From Occultella kanbiaonis (GTDB taxonomy: Bacteria > Actinomycetota > Actinomycetes > Actinomycetales > Beutenbergiaceae), in assembly GCF_009708215.1 (NCBI RefSeq), contig NZ_CP046175.1, positions 5,208,001 through 5,272,000 of the forward strand: DNA of 64,000 bases, in the 5' to 3' direction. The notes under the pieces are model-generated. The model was not told the DNA's origin. It saw only the letters and a list, made by a program, of their open reading frames with translations, and did no database searches. The translations under genes and the position numbers were made by a program. Below, one piece after another: positions 26,445-35,218 of the stretch; the stretch's first letter is position 1, and the number at the start of each line of letters is the position of its first letter.

Positions 26445-27032
26445 ATGATCGATCTCACCCCGAGCACCACCCGCCTGGCCGCACTGATCCCGGCCGTTCG
26501 CGAGGAGCAGTTGGACGCGCCGACGCCGATGGGCACACCGGTGCTGCAATTGATGAACCACCTCCTCGGCCTGACCGTGGCCTTCCGGGATGCGGCCGCG
26601 AAGATCGAGGGACCCACCACGTCCACCCCGCCCGCCCCGATCCTCGACCCCCTGCCCGAGGACTGGCGCGAGCGGCTCACCGATCAGCTCGGGCACCTCG
26701 TCCTGGCCTGGCGGGACCCGGCCGCCTGGGACGGGATGACGATGGCCGGCTCGGTCCGGTTCCCCGCTCAGGCGTGCGGGCTGGTGGCCCTCGACGAGGT
26801 GCTGCTGCACGGCTGGGACCTGGCCCGAGCCACCGGTCAGGAGTACCGGCCCACCGACGCGGAGGCGGAGGCGGTGCTGCCGATCGTCACGCCGGACCCG
26901 GACCCGCAGGTCGCCGCCGCCGAGCGCGAGGGCATGTTCGGCCCGCCACTGTCCGTCCCTACCGACGCGCCGCTCTTCGACCGCGTGCTCGGCCTCGCCG
27001 GTCGCGATCCTGGGTGGTCGCCGCCTGCCTGA
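26445..27032 (+). CDS. TIGR03086 family metal-binding (DinB-like) protein
   Basis: A 195-residue protein with the mycothiol-dependent maleylpyruvate isomerase-like fold. It has TPMGTPVLQLMNHLLGLTVAFRDAA with the histidine of the metal site, then LDEVLLHGWDLARATGQ, a hallmark of the TIGR03086 group. I chose the ATG at 26445 because AGGAGA precedes it; an ATG at 26421 is in frame. It converges with the DinB-type gene at 27040 with only 7 bases between stops. Confidence 0.85.
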   Translation: MIDLTPSTTRLAALIPAVREEQLDAPTPMGTPVLQLMNHLLGLTVAFRDAAAKIEGPTTSTPPAPILDPLPEDWRERLTDQLGHLVLAWRDPAAWDGMTMAGSVRFPAQACGLVALDEVLLHGWDLARATGQEYRPTDAEAEAVLPIVTPDPDPQVAAAEREGMFGPPLSVPTDAPLFDRVLGLAGRDPGWSPPA

Positions 27033-27039
27033 GCGTCAC

Positions 27040-27849
27040 TCACCCACGCGGCGGCTCCGGCGCGGGCGGCGTGGGCCAAGGCCCGAGCTCCGGCAGGGCG
27101 ACGGCGGCGCCCGCCCTGGTCGCGAGCGGCGCCACGGCGGGGGTTCGGCCGGCGAGCCAGGACGTGATCTCACGCAGCCCTCCGGTCACCTCGACCGCCG
27201 CCTCGTCCCCTTCGCCCACGCCGCCGAGCTCGACGTCCAACTCGTCGAGCCCGGTACCGATGGCGTACCGCAGCCCCTCATCATCGGCGTTCAGGACAAC
27301 CGCGTCCCCCTCCGGCAGGCGCACGCCCAGGAAGTCCAGGAGGTGCTCGCACAGGGCGACCGACCAGGACTCGACGCCGATCCCGGCGACCAGGTCCACC
27401 TGATGGATCCCGGCCTCGCGCCACCAGGCGAGCGCGACGTCCACGGCGGTGCCGTCGTAGTAGGTGACGGACGCGTCCCAGTCCGGCGATCCCGGCGCCG
27501 GCCACGCGGCCGCCAACCGGTCGCGCAGCGACTCCAGCCCGGCCAGGTGCTCGGCGGGGGAGCGCCCCGAGAGCTGCTCGATGCGTGCGTTGCGACCCGG
27601 CCGGCCGCCCTCGTACACCTCGATCAGCTCACCGCGTGCGGCGAACTCGAGCTGGCGGGCGAACGCGTTGCCGACGCCGTCGAGGTGCGCGAGCAGGTGC
27701 CCGCGGGTCCAGTCCGGTAGCGCCGACGGCGCCCGCACGGCCTGGTCATCCATGGTCGCCAGGGCATTGATCACCCGGGTGAGCGCTTCGCCGCCCTCGG
27801 TCGCTGCGAGCACGGCCTGCCCGTGGGGGTCCTGCGAGGTGTCGGTCAT
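27040..27849 (-). CDS. Maleylpyruvate isomerase N-terminal domain (DinB-like) protein
   Basis: A 269-residue protein with the mycothiol-dependent maleylpyruvate isomerase layout: DWTRGHLLAHLDGVGNAFARQLEFAARGE in the first 80 residues, then LAWWREAGIHQVDLVAG and a C-terminal domain with LLDFLGVRLP. The H-x-x-x-H/D-H pattern gives a metal site. The ATG overlaps the stop of the upstream PNPOx-like gene as ATGA, so it is the third gene of a tetR-PNPOx-DinB operon. Confidence 0.88.
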   Translation of the reverse strand: MTDTSQDPHGQAVLAATEGGEALTRVINALATMDDQAVRAPSALPDWTRGHLLAHLDGVGNAFARQLEFAARGELIEVYEGGRPGRNARIEQLSGRSPAEHLAGLESLRDRLAAAWPAPGSPDWDASVTYYDGTAVDVALAWWREAGIHQVDLVAGIGVESWSVALCEHLLDFLGVRLPEGDAVVLNADDEGLRYAIGTGLDELDVELGGVGEGDEAAVEVTGGLREITSWLAGRTPAVAPLATRAGAAVALPELGPWPTPPAPEPPRG

Positions 27850-28538
27850 GGCCAGATCAGTCCTTTCGTCCACGCCTGGTCGGCGGAGGGTCCGTCCGCG
27901 GATCGTCGGTAGCGCAGCCGGATCTGACCGGCGTCGGGCGTGGCCGCCCAGAACTCGACGGTGTGCGGCGCCAGTGCGTAGACACGCCACTCGGGGGCGA
28001 CCAGGACGCCGTCGACGTCCGCCTCGACCCGGGCCAGTGCCGCCGCGTAGGCGTCCCAGTACTCCTGGCGGCCGGCCAGCGGTTCGCTCTGCCGGCCAAC
28101 CAGCGCGGCGGCTCGCGAACCCGGCGGCCGGGCCAGGAAGTCCGCCGCGCCGGCCTCCTCACCGAGGTCGTGGACGGTCCCGGTGAGCCGGACCTGACGT
28201 CCGAGCGCCGGCCAGAAGGACGTCATCGCGGCGTTCGGGTTCTGCGCGAGCGCGGCGGCCTTCGGGCTGTGCGAACCGGTGGCGAAGTGCCAGCCGCGGG
28301 CGTCCAGGTCCTTGAGGATCAGCGTCCGTGCGGTGACGGCACCGGAGGCGTCCGCGGTGGCGAGGTTCATCGCGTGCGGCGCCGCGGAGCCGACGTCGAC
28401 GGCGTCGCGGAGCCAGGTCAGGAACAGGTCAGCCGGGTCCGCCGGGGCGTCCTCGGGGTCGAAGGGCGGCAGCCGGTCGCGTTCGAAGCTGGGCAGGCCG
28501 CGCAGCCAGGTGCGCAGGTCGGTCGGGTCGGCGGTCAC
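27846..28538 (-). CDS. Pyridoxamine 5'-phosphate oxidase family protein (PdxH-like)
   Basis: A 230-residue flavoprotein of the PdxH type. Seen are MNLATADASGAVTARTLILKDLD, FATGSHSPKAAALAQNPNAAMTSFW and the C-terminal dimerisation segment TVEFWAATPDAGQIRLRYRR. True PdxH makes pyridoxal phosphate from pyridoxine or pyridoxamine phosphate with FMN. The operon with TetR and a DinB protein hints at an accessory or stress role. GTG at 28538 overlaps the tetR stop (GTGA). Confidence 0.87.
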   Translation of the reverse strand: MTADPTDLRTWLRGLPSFERDRLPPFDPEDAPADPADLFLTWLRDAVDVGSAAPHAMNLATADASGAVTARTLILKDLDARGWHFATGSHSPKAAALAQNPNAAMTSFWPALGRQVRLTGTVHDLGEEAGAADFLARPPGSRAAALVGRQSEPLAGRQEYWDAYAAALARVEADVDGVLVAPEWRVYALAPHTVEFWAATPDAGQIRLRYRRSADGPSADQAWTKGLIWP

Positions 28539-29104
28539 TGCGTCTCCTCGAGGGCGGGCGTCAACATGGACACGAAGCCGCGCACGGCGCGTTGCATGGC
28601 GGTCGGGTCGGCGAGCGCCCGCGCGAGCACGTACCCGCCCTGCACGATGGCCAGGGCGGCGTACGCGCGATCGGAGGCTGCGCCGTCGGGCAGTCCTGCC
28701 TCGACGAAGACCTCGGTGAGGCGCTCGACCAACCCGGAGAAGTAGAACCCGACCTCGGCGGCCAGGGCGTCGTCGGACATCACGGCCTGGTCGCTGGTGA
28801 GCCGGCCGATCCGGCACCCGTTCGCCGTGTCCCGGGGGCGTTCGAGGTAGGCGCGCAGCCGGTCCAGGGCCGGCCGTTCGCCGCGGAGCTCGCCGGCAGC
28901 GGCGGACAGCGAGTCGGCGACCGTGGCCGAGATCGCGGCCAGGGCGAGATCGTGCTTGGCCGGGAAGTGGTGATAGAGGCTGCCCTGACCGACGCCGCTG
29001 GCCGCGAGGACCTGGCGGGGACTGGTCGCGCCGACGCCCTGGCTCGCGTAGAGGTCGCGGGCAGCGGCCACGAGGCGTTCGCGGCTCCCGGTGGTATCGG
29101 ACAC
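28535..29104 (-). CDS. TetR family transcriptional regulator
   Basis: A 189-residue repressor with the TetR helix-turn-helix in the first 60 residues: RERLVAAARDLYASQGVGATSPRQVLAASGVGQGSLYHHFPAKHDL. The C-terminal domain (CRIGRLTSDQAVMSDDALAAEV...) matches the TetR_C group of LmrA/YxaF-type repressors. I prefer GTG at 29104 (MSDTTGSRERLV) because a TetR-type dyad sits just upstream at 29111-29134. It is the first gene of the operon with the PNPOx and DinB genes, so it is probably self-regulated. Confidence 0.9.
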   Translation of the reverse strand: MSDTTGSRERLVAAARDLYASQGVGATSPRQVLAASGVGQGSLYHHFPAKHDLALAAISATVADSLSAAAGELRGERPALDRLRAYLERPRDTANGCRIGRLTSDQAVMSDDALAAEVGFYFSGLVERLTEVFVEAGLPDGAASDRAYAALAIVQGGYVLARALADPTAMQRAVRGFVSMLTPALEETQ

Positions 29105-29110
29105 CTGGCC

Positions 29111-29134
29111 ACCATACCTAGAGGTAGGTCTGGT
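29111..29134. promoter_or_regulatory. Candidate TetR operator ACCATACCT-N6-AGGTCTGGT
   Basis: Two 9-base half-sites in inverted orientation matching at 8 of 9 positions, with an internal TACCT-AG-AGGTA dyad. It lies seven bases upstream of the tetR GTG, where a repressor would block its own transcription. Confidence 0.55.
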
Positions 29135-29194
29135 GGCAAGGGCGGCGCACATCGGGATGCCTGACGGACCCGGCGCGGGCGTAGGGTCGAAGCC

Positions 29195-29569
29195 GTGCCA
29201 ACCTCCTCCCAGCCTCCGGCTGCATCGGACCAGAGCCTGCTCCAGCGGCTCGCCGGGATCGTCAACGCCGCCGTCCGACCCCTCGTGACCTCACCGCGCT
29301 GGGGCCGGTTCACCGGCCGGTGGATGACGATCGTCACCTACACGGGCCGGCGGTCCGGTCGCACCTTCAGCCTCCCGGTGGCGTACCGGCGCACGGGCGA
29401 GACGCTCACGATCGCCGTGGAGCTGCCGGAGCAGAAGCGGTGGTGGCGCAACTTCCTCGACGAGGGTGGGCCGATCCTGCTGCACCTGAACGGCGTCGAC
29501 GAACCCGGGCATGCGGTCGCGCGCCGCGACGACGGCGGCAAGGTGACGGTCGCCGTCCAGCTCGGCTGA
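29195..29569 (+). CDS. DUF385/F420-type nitroreductase family protein
   Basis: A 124-residue protein with VTYTGRRSGRTFSLPVAYRRTGETLTIAV and KRWWRNFLDEGGPILLHLNG, the pattern of the deazaflavin (F420)-dependent nitroreductase family common in actinobacteria. These beta-barrel proteins bind F420 or other flavins; the substrate is open. The GTG at 29195 follows TAGGGT (29182-29187) by seven bases, giving a leaderless start. It is divergent from the tetR operon. Confidence 0.83.
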   Translation: MPTSSQPPAASDQSLLQRLAGIVNAAVRPLVTSPRWGRFTGRWMTIVTYTGRRSGRTFSLPVAYRRTGETLTIAVELPEQKRWWRNFLDEGGPILLHLNGVDEPGHAVARRDDGGKVTVAVQLG

Positions 29570-29708
29570 CGCCCGGACCCACCGACGCTCGCGCGCTCGG
29601 GTACGAACGGGCTTCAGTCCGAGGGTGGATGCCGACACCGCCTGGCCGGGCGTCACCTCGACCGGACCCTCAGGCCCGGATCAGCGGAGCCTGGACGAGG
29701 CTTCGGCC

Positions 29709-30233
29709 TCAGTGTCCTTGGGCATCCTTCTCGATGGCCGACTGCTCCGCCTTCAGTTCCTTCTTCTCGACCCTCTGGGCCTTCTTCAGTGCGTGCTCGA
29801 CCTTGCCCTCCAGGTCCGATACCGCCACGACCACCAGACCCGCCTGGCTCGCGTCGAGCCCCTCGCCCAGTTCCTTGAGGTCGCTCCGGCTCATGCCGGC
29901 GGCAGCGTGGCCGGCCACTGCGCCCAGCACGGCCCCACCACCGGCGGTCGCGGCGAGGAGTCCACCGCCGATGGCCGCGAACGGGAAGAGTGCGACGACC
30001 AGACCGGTCGCCAGCCCGACGCCAGCACCCAGCACCCCGCCGACGCGCGTGGGCGTCTCGTGCTTCTTCGCGATCTTGACCTTGCCGGATGCCGTGCGTT
30101 CGATGACGGCGGCGTCGTAGGCATCGATCAGCCCGACCTCGGTGTGGAGCGCCTTGACGGCGCTGTAGTCCGACTCCGCGTCGGCGACGCTGTCGTAGAC
30201 CCCTACATAGACGAAGAACGTGTCGACGGGCAT
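29709..30233 (-). CDS. DUF1269 membrane-associated protein
   Basis: A 174-residue protein with FFVYVGVYDSVADAESDYSAVKALH at the N-terminus, a hydrophobic Gly/Ala-rich hairpin (about 65-112: GGVLGAGVGLATGLVVALFPFAAIGGG...) and an Ala/Lys/Glu-rich charged tail. This is the DUF1269 layout, often annotated as a stress-related or DUF1269 family membrane protein. GGGAGG lies 8 bases upstream of the ATG at 30233. Confidence 0.83.
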   Translation of the reverse strand: MPVDTFFVYVGVYDSVADAESDYSAVKALHTEVGLIDAYDAAVIERTASGKVKIAKKHETPTRVGGVLGAGVGLATGLVVALFPFAAIGGGLLAATAGGGAVLGAVAGHAAAGMSRSDLKELGEGLDASQAGLVVVAVSDLEGKVEHALKKAQRVEKKELKAEQSAIEKDAQGH

Positions 30234-30379
30234 GGCCGGACCTCCCAGATCGGTTACGGCCGACACTACGCACGGGCCCGGCGCCCGCCAATGGAGTGGC
30301 GACCCTTTCATCCCGATCGGATGAGACTTCGGATCAACGCGCGGCGGGCACGGTCGGCGCCAGCAGGACCGAGCCTGGT

Positions 30380-31144
30380 TCAGCGGCGATGGACACCCAG
30401 CCCGGTCCGGCCGGGGGCGAGCCCGGGGTGCAGTGCGAGGTCGCGGTCGTAGTCCTCGGGGCCCTGGAACCGGTACGGGATCGGTTCGGTCGCGCCGAGC
30501 TCGCCGAGCCTGGTGCGCAGGAGCTCGACAGCGGCGGCGTGGTCGGACTCGCCGTAGGCCGACGTGCCGTGGATCGCGACGGGCGGCAGCGCCGAGATCC
30601 CGGCGTACCAGAGGGTGCCGTGCAGCAGCGGGAAGAGCACTTCGTCGAGGTCGCCATGGATGCCGCGCGGCCCGAACGCCTCCGTCCCCGCACCGGTGGT
30701 CACGACCACGAGCGCCCGCTTGCCGGCCAGGTGCCCGCGGCCGTAGCGCATCGTGTGCCCGGGCCGGTCGGGGTCGGGCATGTCGTAGGCGTAGCCACGC
30801 ACGAATACCCGGTCGAACCAGCCCTTCAGGATCGCGGGCATGCCGAACCACCAGAGCGGGAACTGCAGCACGATCGTGTCCGCCCGTGCGATCTTCTCGT
30901 GCTCGGCGAGGATGTCCGGGCTGAGCCGTCCCCGCGCGTAGGCCTCCCCGGACGCCTCCAGCACCGACCCCGGCTCGACCTCCGGGTAGTCCTCGGCGTC
31001 GAGGACCGCCTTCCACTTCATCGCGTACAGGTCGTCCACCTCCACGGCATGGCCGGCGGCCCGGAGCGTGGCCACGCCGTCGGCGTGGAGCGCACCCGCG
31101 AGCGAGCGTTGTTCGGGATGGGCGAGTACCCACAGCACGTTCAT
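30380..31144 (-). CDS. NAD(P)H:quinone oxidoreductase-like flavodoxin-fold protein
   Basis: A 254-residue flavoprotein of the NQO/MdaB/KefF group. MNVLWVLAHPEQRSLAGAL opens the flavodoxin fold, and VLQFPLWWFGMPAILKGWFDRVF with TGAGTEAFGPRG are the classic FMN/FAD and active-site stretches. It reduces quinones or electrophiles by two electrons. AAAGGG precedes the ATG. It is divergent from a GlxA-type regulator (94-base gap), an arrangement that suggests local control. Confidence 0.92.
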   Translation of the reverse strand: MNVLWVLAHPEQRSLAGALHADGVATLRAAGHAVEVDDLYAMKWKAVLDAEDYPEVEPGSVLEASGEAYARGRLSPDILAEHEKIARADTIVLQFPLWWFGMPAILKGWFDRVFVRGYAYDMPDPDRPGHTMRYGRGHLAGKRALVVVTTGAGTEAFGPRGIHGDLDEVLFPLLHGTLWYAGISALPPVAIHGTSAYGESDHAAAVELLRTRLGELGATEPIPYRFQGPEDYDRDLALHPGLAPGRTGLGVHRR

Positions 31145-31238
31145 CTGGTCGGTCCCTTTCGTTGCGGACCACCCACGTTGCCGGTCCGCCCGGAGACCCA
31201 CCAGTGACCTTTTGGCCGACATGCGCAAGAATCGGGCC

Positions 31239-32231
31239 ATGCCTACTCGTGCCCGCCACCGGGTCGCCGTGCTCGTCCGCGACGGCGTGCTCCCGATGGA
31301 GCTCGGCCTCGTGCACCAGGTGTTCGCCGAGGCCAAGACCTCCGACGGCGGACCGCTCTATGAGGTCCGCACGGCTGCCCCGGTGCCCGGCCAGGTCCGC
31401 ACCGACGCCGACTTCCCGATCACGGTGGCTCATGGCCCGGCCGCACTCGCCTGGGCGGACACGGTGATCGTGCCGGCGTCGCACTCCCCGGCCGAGACCG
31501 ACAGCACCGGCCGCCTCGGGCCGGAACTCGCCGCCGCGCTGGCCAGGATCCGTCCGGGTACCCGGATCGCGTCGATCTGCACGGGCTCGTTCGTCCTTGC
31601 CGCGGCCGGCCTGCTGGACGGGCGCAAGGCCACCACGCACTGGAAGTCCGCGGCGCAGTTCCGCGCGTGGTTCCCAGCCGTGGACCTGGACCCGAACGTG
31701 CTCTACGTGGACAGCGGGGACGTGCTCACGTCCGCGGGCGAGGCGTCCGGACTTGACCTGTGCCTGCACCTGGTCCGCCGCGACCACGGCGTCGCGGTCG
31801 CGAACACCGCCGCCCGGCACCTCGTGGTCCCGCCACACCGCGACGGCGGCCAGGCCCAGTTCATCGAGCGGCCGGTCCCGGTCGGTCCGCGGTCGGTCAC
31901 GAGCGGCGCACGGGACTGGGCGGTGGCCAACCTGGATCGGCCGCTGCCGCTGGCCGAGCTCGCCGAGCGGTCCGCCGTCAGTGTGCGAACCCTGACCCGG
32001 GCGTTCCGGGCCGAGTTCGGCCTCTCCCCCGGTCAATGGGTGACCCGGCAGCGCCTCGAGCGCGCCCGCCACCTGCTCGAGCACAGCGACCTGCCGGTCG
32101 ACCGGATCGCCGGCGCCGCCGGGTTCGGCACCGCCACGTCGCTGCGCGCGCACCTGCAGGCGAGCCTCGGGGTCTCCCCGAGCGCCTACCGGCGCACGTT
32201 CCGCGGAAGCGAGCCCGCCCTGCCGGCCTGA
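31239..32231 (+). CDS. GlxA-type transcriptional regulator (DJ-1 domain plus AraC HTH)
   Basis: A 330-residue regulator with an N-terminal DJ-1/PfpI-like domain (about 1-170; ICTGSFVLAAAGLLDGRKATTHW is the nucleophile-elbow region) and a C-terminal AraC helix-turn-helix pair (about 220-320; SVRTLTRAFRAEFGLSPGQWVTRQRLERARHLLE and GFGTATSLRAHLQASLGVSPSAYRRTF). Such proteins sense small molecules and control nearby genes. A start at 31221 is also possible. It is divergent from the quinone reductase, its likely target. Confidence 0.9.
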   Translation: MPTRARHRVAVLVRDGVLPMELGLVHQVFAEAKTSDGGPLYEVRTAAPVPGQVRTDADFPITVAHGPAALAWADTVIVPASHSPAETDSTGRLGPELAAALARIRPGTRIASICTGSFVLAAAGLLDGRKATTHWKSAAQFRAWFPAVDLDPNVLYVDSGDVLTSAGEASGLDLCLHLVRRDHGVAVANTAARHLVVPPHRDGGQAQFIERPVPVGPRSVTSGARDWAVANLDRPLPLAELAERSAVSVRTLTRAFRAEFGLSPGQWVTRQRLERARHLLEHSDLPVDRIAGAAGFGTATSLRAHLQASLGVSPSAYRRTFRGSEPALPA

Positions 32232-32239
32232 CCCCCGCC

Positions 32240-32257
32240 GTCGGGCTCGCGCCCGAC
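32240..32257 (+). terminator. Short hairpin after the GlxA-type gene
   Basis: GTCGGGC-TCGC-GCCCGAC, a perfect 7-bp stem with a 4-base loop, 8 bases after the stop codon. Confidence 0.5.
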
Positions 32258-32281
32258 CCAGCCACGGCAGCCGCGCCGCCG

Positions 32282-32337
32282 CGAGCGCGACATTGTTGGC
32301 CCCATCGTCGCGCGAGGGACCAACGATGTCGCGCTCG
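32282..32337. terminator. Long imperfect inverted repeat between convergent genes
   Basis: A 21-bp arm pair (32282-32302 and 32317-32337) with two non-Watson-Crick positions around a 14-base loop, located 6 bases downstream of the glycanase stop on the minus strand. It likely ends transcription from both sides. The arms begin with AGCGCGACAT, a type of dispersed hairpin seen in actinobacterial intergenic DNA. Confidence 0.7.
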
Positions 32338-32343
32338 GCAGGC

Positions 32344-33930
32344 TCAGAACACCCCTGAGGAGAACTCCTCCATCCCGATCAGGGGCCGGATCACCTGCGC
32401 CACCTCGCCGCGGGCGAAGTACCGGTGCAGGGCGTCGTGACCGAGCACGTTGCCGAGGGCGCCCAGGATCATGCCCTGGTCGAGCGAGAGGTACCGCTCG
32501 GCGGCGGTCCCGCTCACGGCGACGGAATCGAAGAACCCGCCCGGCCCGTAGGCGCCGAGCTCGTCCTCGATGCCGGCGAGGTTGTCGACCGCCTCCCGCG
32601 GTGCGTACGGGATCGCGAGGAAGGCCGCGTGCGGGGTGACCACGCCGTCGCCGAACTCCGGCTCGGGGTTGGCACCCTCCCGGCAGTCGCCGAAGCCGCC
32701 GTCCACGTCGGTGCCCTCGATGTCGGAGAAGTAGCCGTCGGACTGCATCCCGATCACGTCCACGCCGTAGGCGTTGTACCCACCGAACGGGTTCGACGCG
32801 GGCGAGAAGCCCCAGTACCCGTAGTCGGCCTCGTCCAGCCCGTGCCGGATGTGCGCCTGCACCGCGAGCGGGTGGTTGGCGCCCCAGCTGTCCGGCGCCC
32901 ATCGCTGCTCGGGCACGAACAGGTCCGGCATCAGCTCCTCGAACATGGACCCGCCCCAGGTGGGCACCATGTGCAGGTCCTCGTAGGCGAACGTGCCCTC
33001 GTAGACGTCGATCCCGAGGTAGCTGCGGGTGGTCCCGATGGGCTGTTGCTCCGCCCAGTCCCAGTCGCAGGTGTCCGGGAACGTGCGCCACAGCGAGTAG
33101 TACGCCTCCTGCGGGATCTGGCCGAGCGCGATCCCGACGTAGACGGCGATCCGGGTCTCGGAGTTCAGCAGGTCGTAGTGGTGGCACGTGTAGTAGAGCG
33201 GCGCACCGGCCGGGTCGCCGTAGTTGCCGGGCACGTTGCACTGCTCGGCCGGGGGCTCGTCGACCCAGAACCCGCCCCGGTTCCAGCCGGGCAGGTCTCC
33301 CCCGCGCGCGTCCGGGTTGTGGAAGAACGCGAAGTTCATCCCGTCCAGGAGGTCCTGCGCCTGGGCGCGCAGCCGCGGCTCGGCGCTGCGGACCACCATC
33401 AGCGCGGCGGCGAACCAGCCGTTGTCCACCGTGGACACGAACGGGTGGATCACCTCACCGCTGCCCGGGAACTCGACGAGCTTGGCGCCGGTGGCCTCGT
33501 CGTACCAGTTGTAGAACATGCCGCTGGGTTCGTGGCGCTCCATCCCGGCCAGCGTGTCGAGGGTCTGCGCCATCCGGTGACGCGCCTCGGTCCTCGAGAT
33601 CAGGCCGATGTCCCGGGCCGCGACGGTGCTCCACAGGTACGCGCCGATGTTCGTCGGCGACGTGTACCCGGAGCGGGTGGCCGGGTCGAGGTCACCCTCG
33701 ATGTTGTCCGCCGGCAGGCCGGTGGTCTCATCGGTCATGGCCTCGAACGAGGCCCAGGTGTCCGCGGCCCAGCGGCGCAGCTCCTGTCGGTCCGCGCGGG
33801 TCAGGTCGGCATTGATGCCCGACGGCGCAGGGCCCGTCGGTCCGGTCGGTTGCGGTGCCGCGGTGGCCACGGCGGCCGGGGTGGCCACGAGGACCACGCC
33901 GGTGACTGCGGCGAGTAGTCGCTTTCGCAT
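32344..33930 (-). CDS. Secreted glucoamylase-type glycoside hydrolase (PF10091, GH144-like)
   Basis: A 528-residue protein with a signal peptide (MRKRLLAAVTGVVLVATPAA, cut near residue 25). The mature part matches the putative glucoamylase family PF10091: STVDNGWFAAALMVVRSA, TCDWDWAEQQ, TWGGSMFEELMPDLFVPE, and VVTPHAAFLAIPYAPREA, with DLHMVPTWGG as a probable active-site stretch. Characterised members with this fold include endo-beta-1,2-glucanases of GH144; alpha-active enzymes are possible too. It is the last gene of the minus-strand glucan locus and would cut the polymer outside the cell. Confidence 0.85.
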   Translation of the reverse strand: MRKRLLAAVTGVVLVATPAAVATAAPQPTGPTGPAPSGINADLTRADRQELRRWAADTWASFEAMTDETTGLPADNIEGDLDPATRSGYTSPTNIGAYLWSTVAARDIGLISRTEARHRMAQTLDTLAGMERHEPSGMFYNWYDEATGAKLVEFPGSGEVIHPFVSTVDNGWFAAALMVVRSAEPRLRAQAQDLLDGMNFAFFHNPDARGGDLPGWNRGGFWVDEPPAEQCNVPGNYGDPAGAPLYYTCHHYDLLNSETRIAVYVGIALGQIPQEAYYSLWRTFPDTCDWDWAEQQPIGTTRSYLGIDVYEGTFAYEDLHMVPTWGGSMFEELMPDLFVPEQRWAPDSWGANHPLAVQAHIRHGLDEADYGYWGFSPASNPFGGYNAYGVDVIGMQSDGYFSDIEGTDVDGGFGDCREGANPEPEFGDGVVTPHAAFLAIPYAPREAVDNLAGIEDELGAYGPGGFFDSVAVSGTAAERYLSLDQGMILGALGNVLGHDALHRYFARGEVAQVIRPLIGMEEFSSGVF

Positions 33931-33974
33931 GCGTTCTCTCCCATCTCGATGCCATCAGCTGCCATCAGCGCCCA

Positions 33975-35183
33975 TCACTGCGGCGCTGGCGTGCTCAGCG
34001 TGTTGGTGCGGGCCACCTCCCCCAGCCAGGCGGCACTCGGCTTCGGGGTGCGCGCGAACGTCTGCCGGTCCACCCCGATCAGCCCGAACGTGGGCCGGAA
34101 GCCGCTGGCCCACTCGTAGTTGTCGAGGGCGCTCCAGTGCAGGTAGCCCCAGACGTCCACGCCGTCGGCGATGGCGGCGTGCAGGCCGGCGAGCGCGCCG
34201 GCGGTGTAGTCGATGCGGCGGGTGTCGTCGGCGGTGGCGATGCCGTTCTCCGTGACGAACACCGGCACCCCGCCGGTCAGCTCCCAGGCGGAGCGCACCC
34301 CGATCTCGAGCGCGGGCGGGTAGTACTCCCACCCGGTCAGGGTCGTCTCGACACCGTCGGGCACCTGGCGCGGACCGTCCGGTCCGATGATGGTGCGGGT
34401 GTAGGCCTGGACACCCACCCAGTCGTCGCCGCGGACGGCCTCGAGGTACCAGTCGTCGCGCTGGTGGCCGTACTCGCGGGCGACGTCCTCACAGCCCGGC
34501 TCGGGCTGGAACGCCTGGGTCGCCACGGTCCACCCGGAGGCGACCGAGGTGTGCTCGGCGAGCACCTCCCGGGCGGCCCGGTGGCAGGCGAGCAGCGTGT
34601 CCGCGACGGCCAGGTCCGGCGCCGGCAGCCCGTAGGCGACCAGGTTCGCCGGGTCCTCGCCGCCGGCGATCATGGCTGCGATGTTCGGTTCGTTGATCGT
34701 GCACACCCACGGGACGCCGTCGGCCACGATGGGCAGCGCAAGCTCGGTGAACCGGCGGAACCGGTCCACCGCCTTCGCGGAGCGCCACCCGCCGTCGTCG
34801 GCGAACCAGCGCGGCACGGTGAAGTGCATCAGCGAGACCATCGGGGTCAGCCCGGCCGCCTGGCAGGCCTCGACCATGCGCTGGTAGTGGGCGATCTCGG
34901 CGCGGGAGACGAAGCCCTCCTCGGGTTCGATGCGGCTCCACTCGATCGAGAACCGGTACGTGTCCAGGCCGAGTTCGGCGAGCAGCGTGATGTCCTCGCC
35001 ATAGCGGTGGTAGGAGTCGCACGCGTCCCCACTGGGTTCGGCGATCGAGGTGCCCGGGGCGTGCTCGCGCGGCCACCAGTCGTTGTTGAGGTTGTTGCCC
35101 TCGATCTGGTGGGCGGCCGTGGCCGCGCCCCAGCGGAACCCGTCCGGGAACACCAGTGGCTGGGTGGTTTCTGCTGCGGTCAT
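33975..35183 (-). CDS. GH1 beta-glucosidase
   Basis: A 402-residue glycoside hydrolase family 1 enzyme. The acid/base glutamate is Glu165 in TINEPN and the nucleophile is Glu312 in VTENG; FRWGAATAAHQIEGNNLNNDWW and YRFSIEWSRIEPEEG are the family's substrate-binding motifs. It is about 50 residues shorter than a typical GH1 enzyme, with a compact middle. No signal peptide, so it acts on imported oligosaccharides in the cytoplasm. It lies 35 bases after the ATPase gene and 44 bases before the secreted glycanase. Confidence 0.93.
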   Translation of the reverse strand: MTAAETTQPLVFPDGFRWGAATAAHQIEGNNLNNDWWPREHAPGTSIAEPSGDACDSYHRYGEDITLLAELGLDTYRFSIEWSRIEPEEGFVSRAEIAHYQRMVEACQAAGLTPMVSLMHFTVPRWFADDGGWRSAKAVDRFRRFTELALPIVADGVPWVCTINEPNIAAMIAGGEDPANLVAYGLPAPDLAVADTLLACHRAAREVLAEHTSVASGWTVATQAFQPEPGCEDVAREYGHQRDDWYLEAVRGDDWVGVQAYTRTIIGPDGPRQVPDGVETTLTGWEYYPPALEIGVRSAWELTGGVPVFVTENGIATADDTRRIDYTAGALAGLHAAIADGVDVWGYLHWSALDNYEWASGFRPTFGLIGVDRQTFARTPKPSAAWLGEVARTNTLSTPAPQ

Positions 35184-35218
35184 GATCTTCGGCCTCCAGG
35201 ATCGACGGGTGGCACGGG

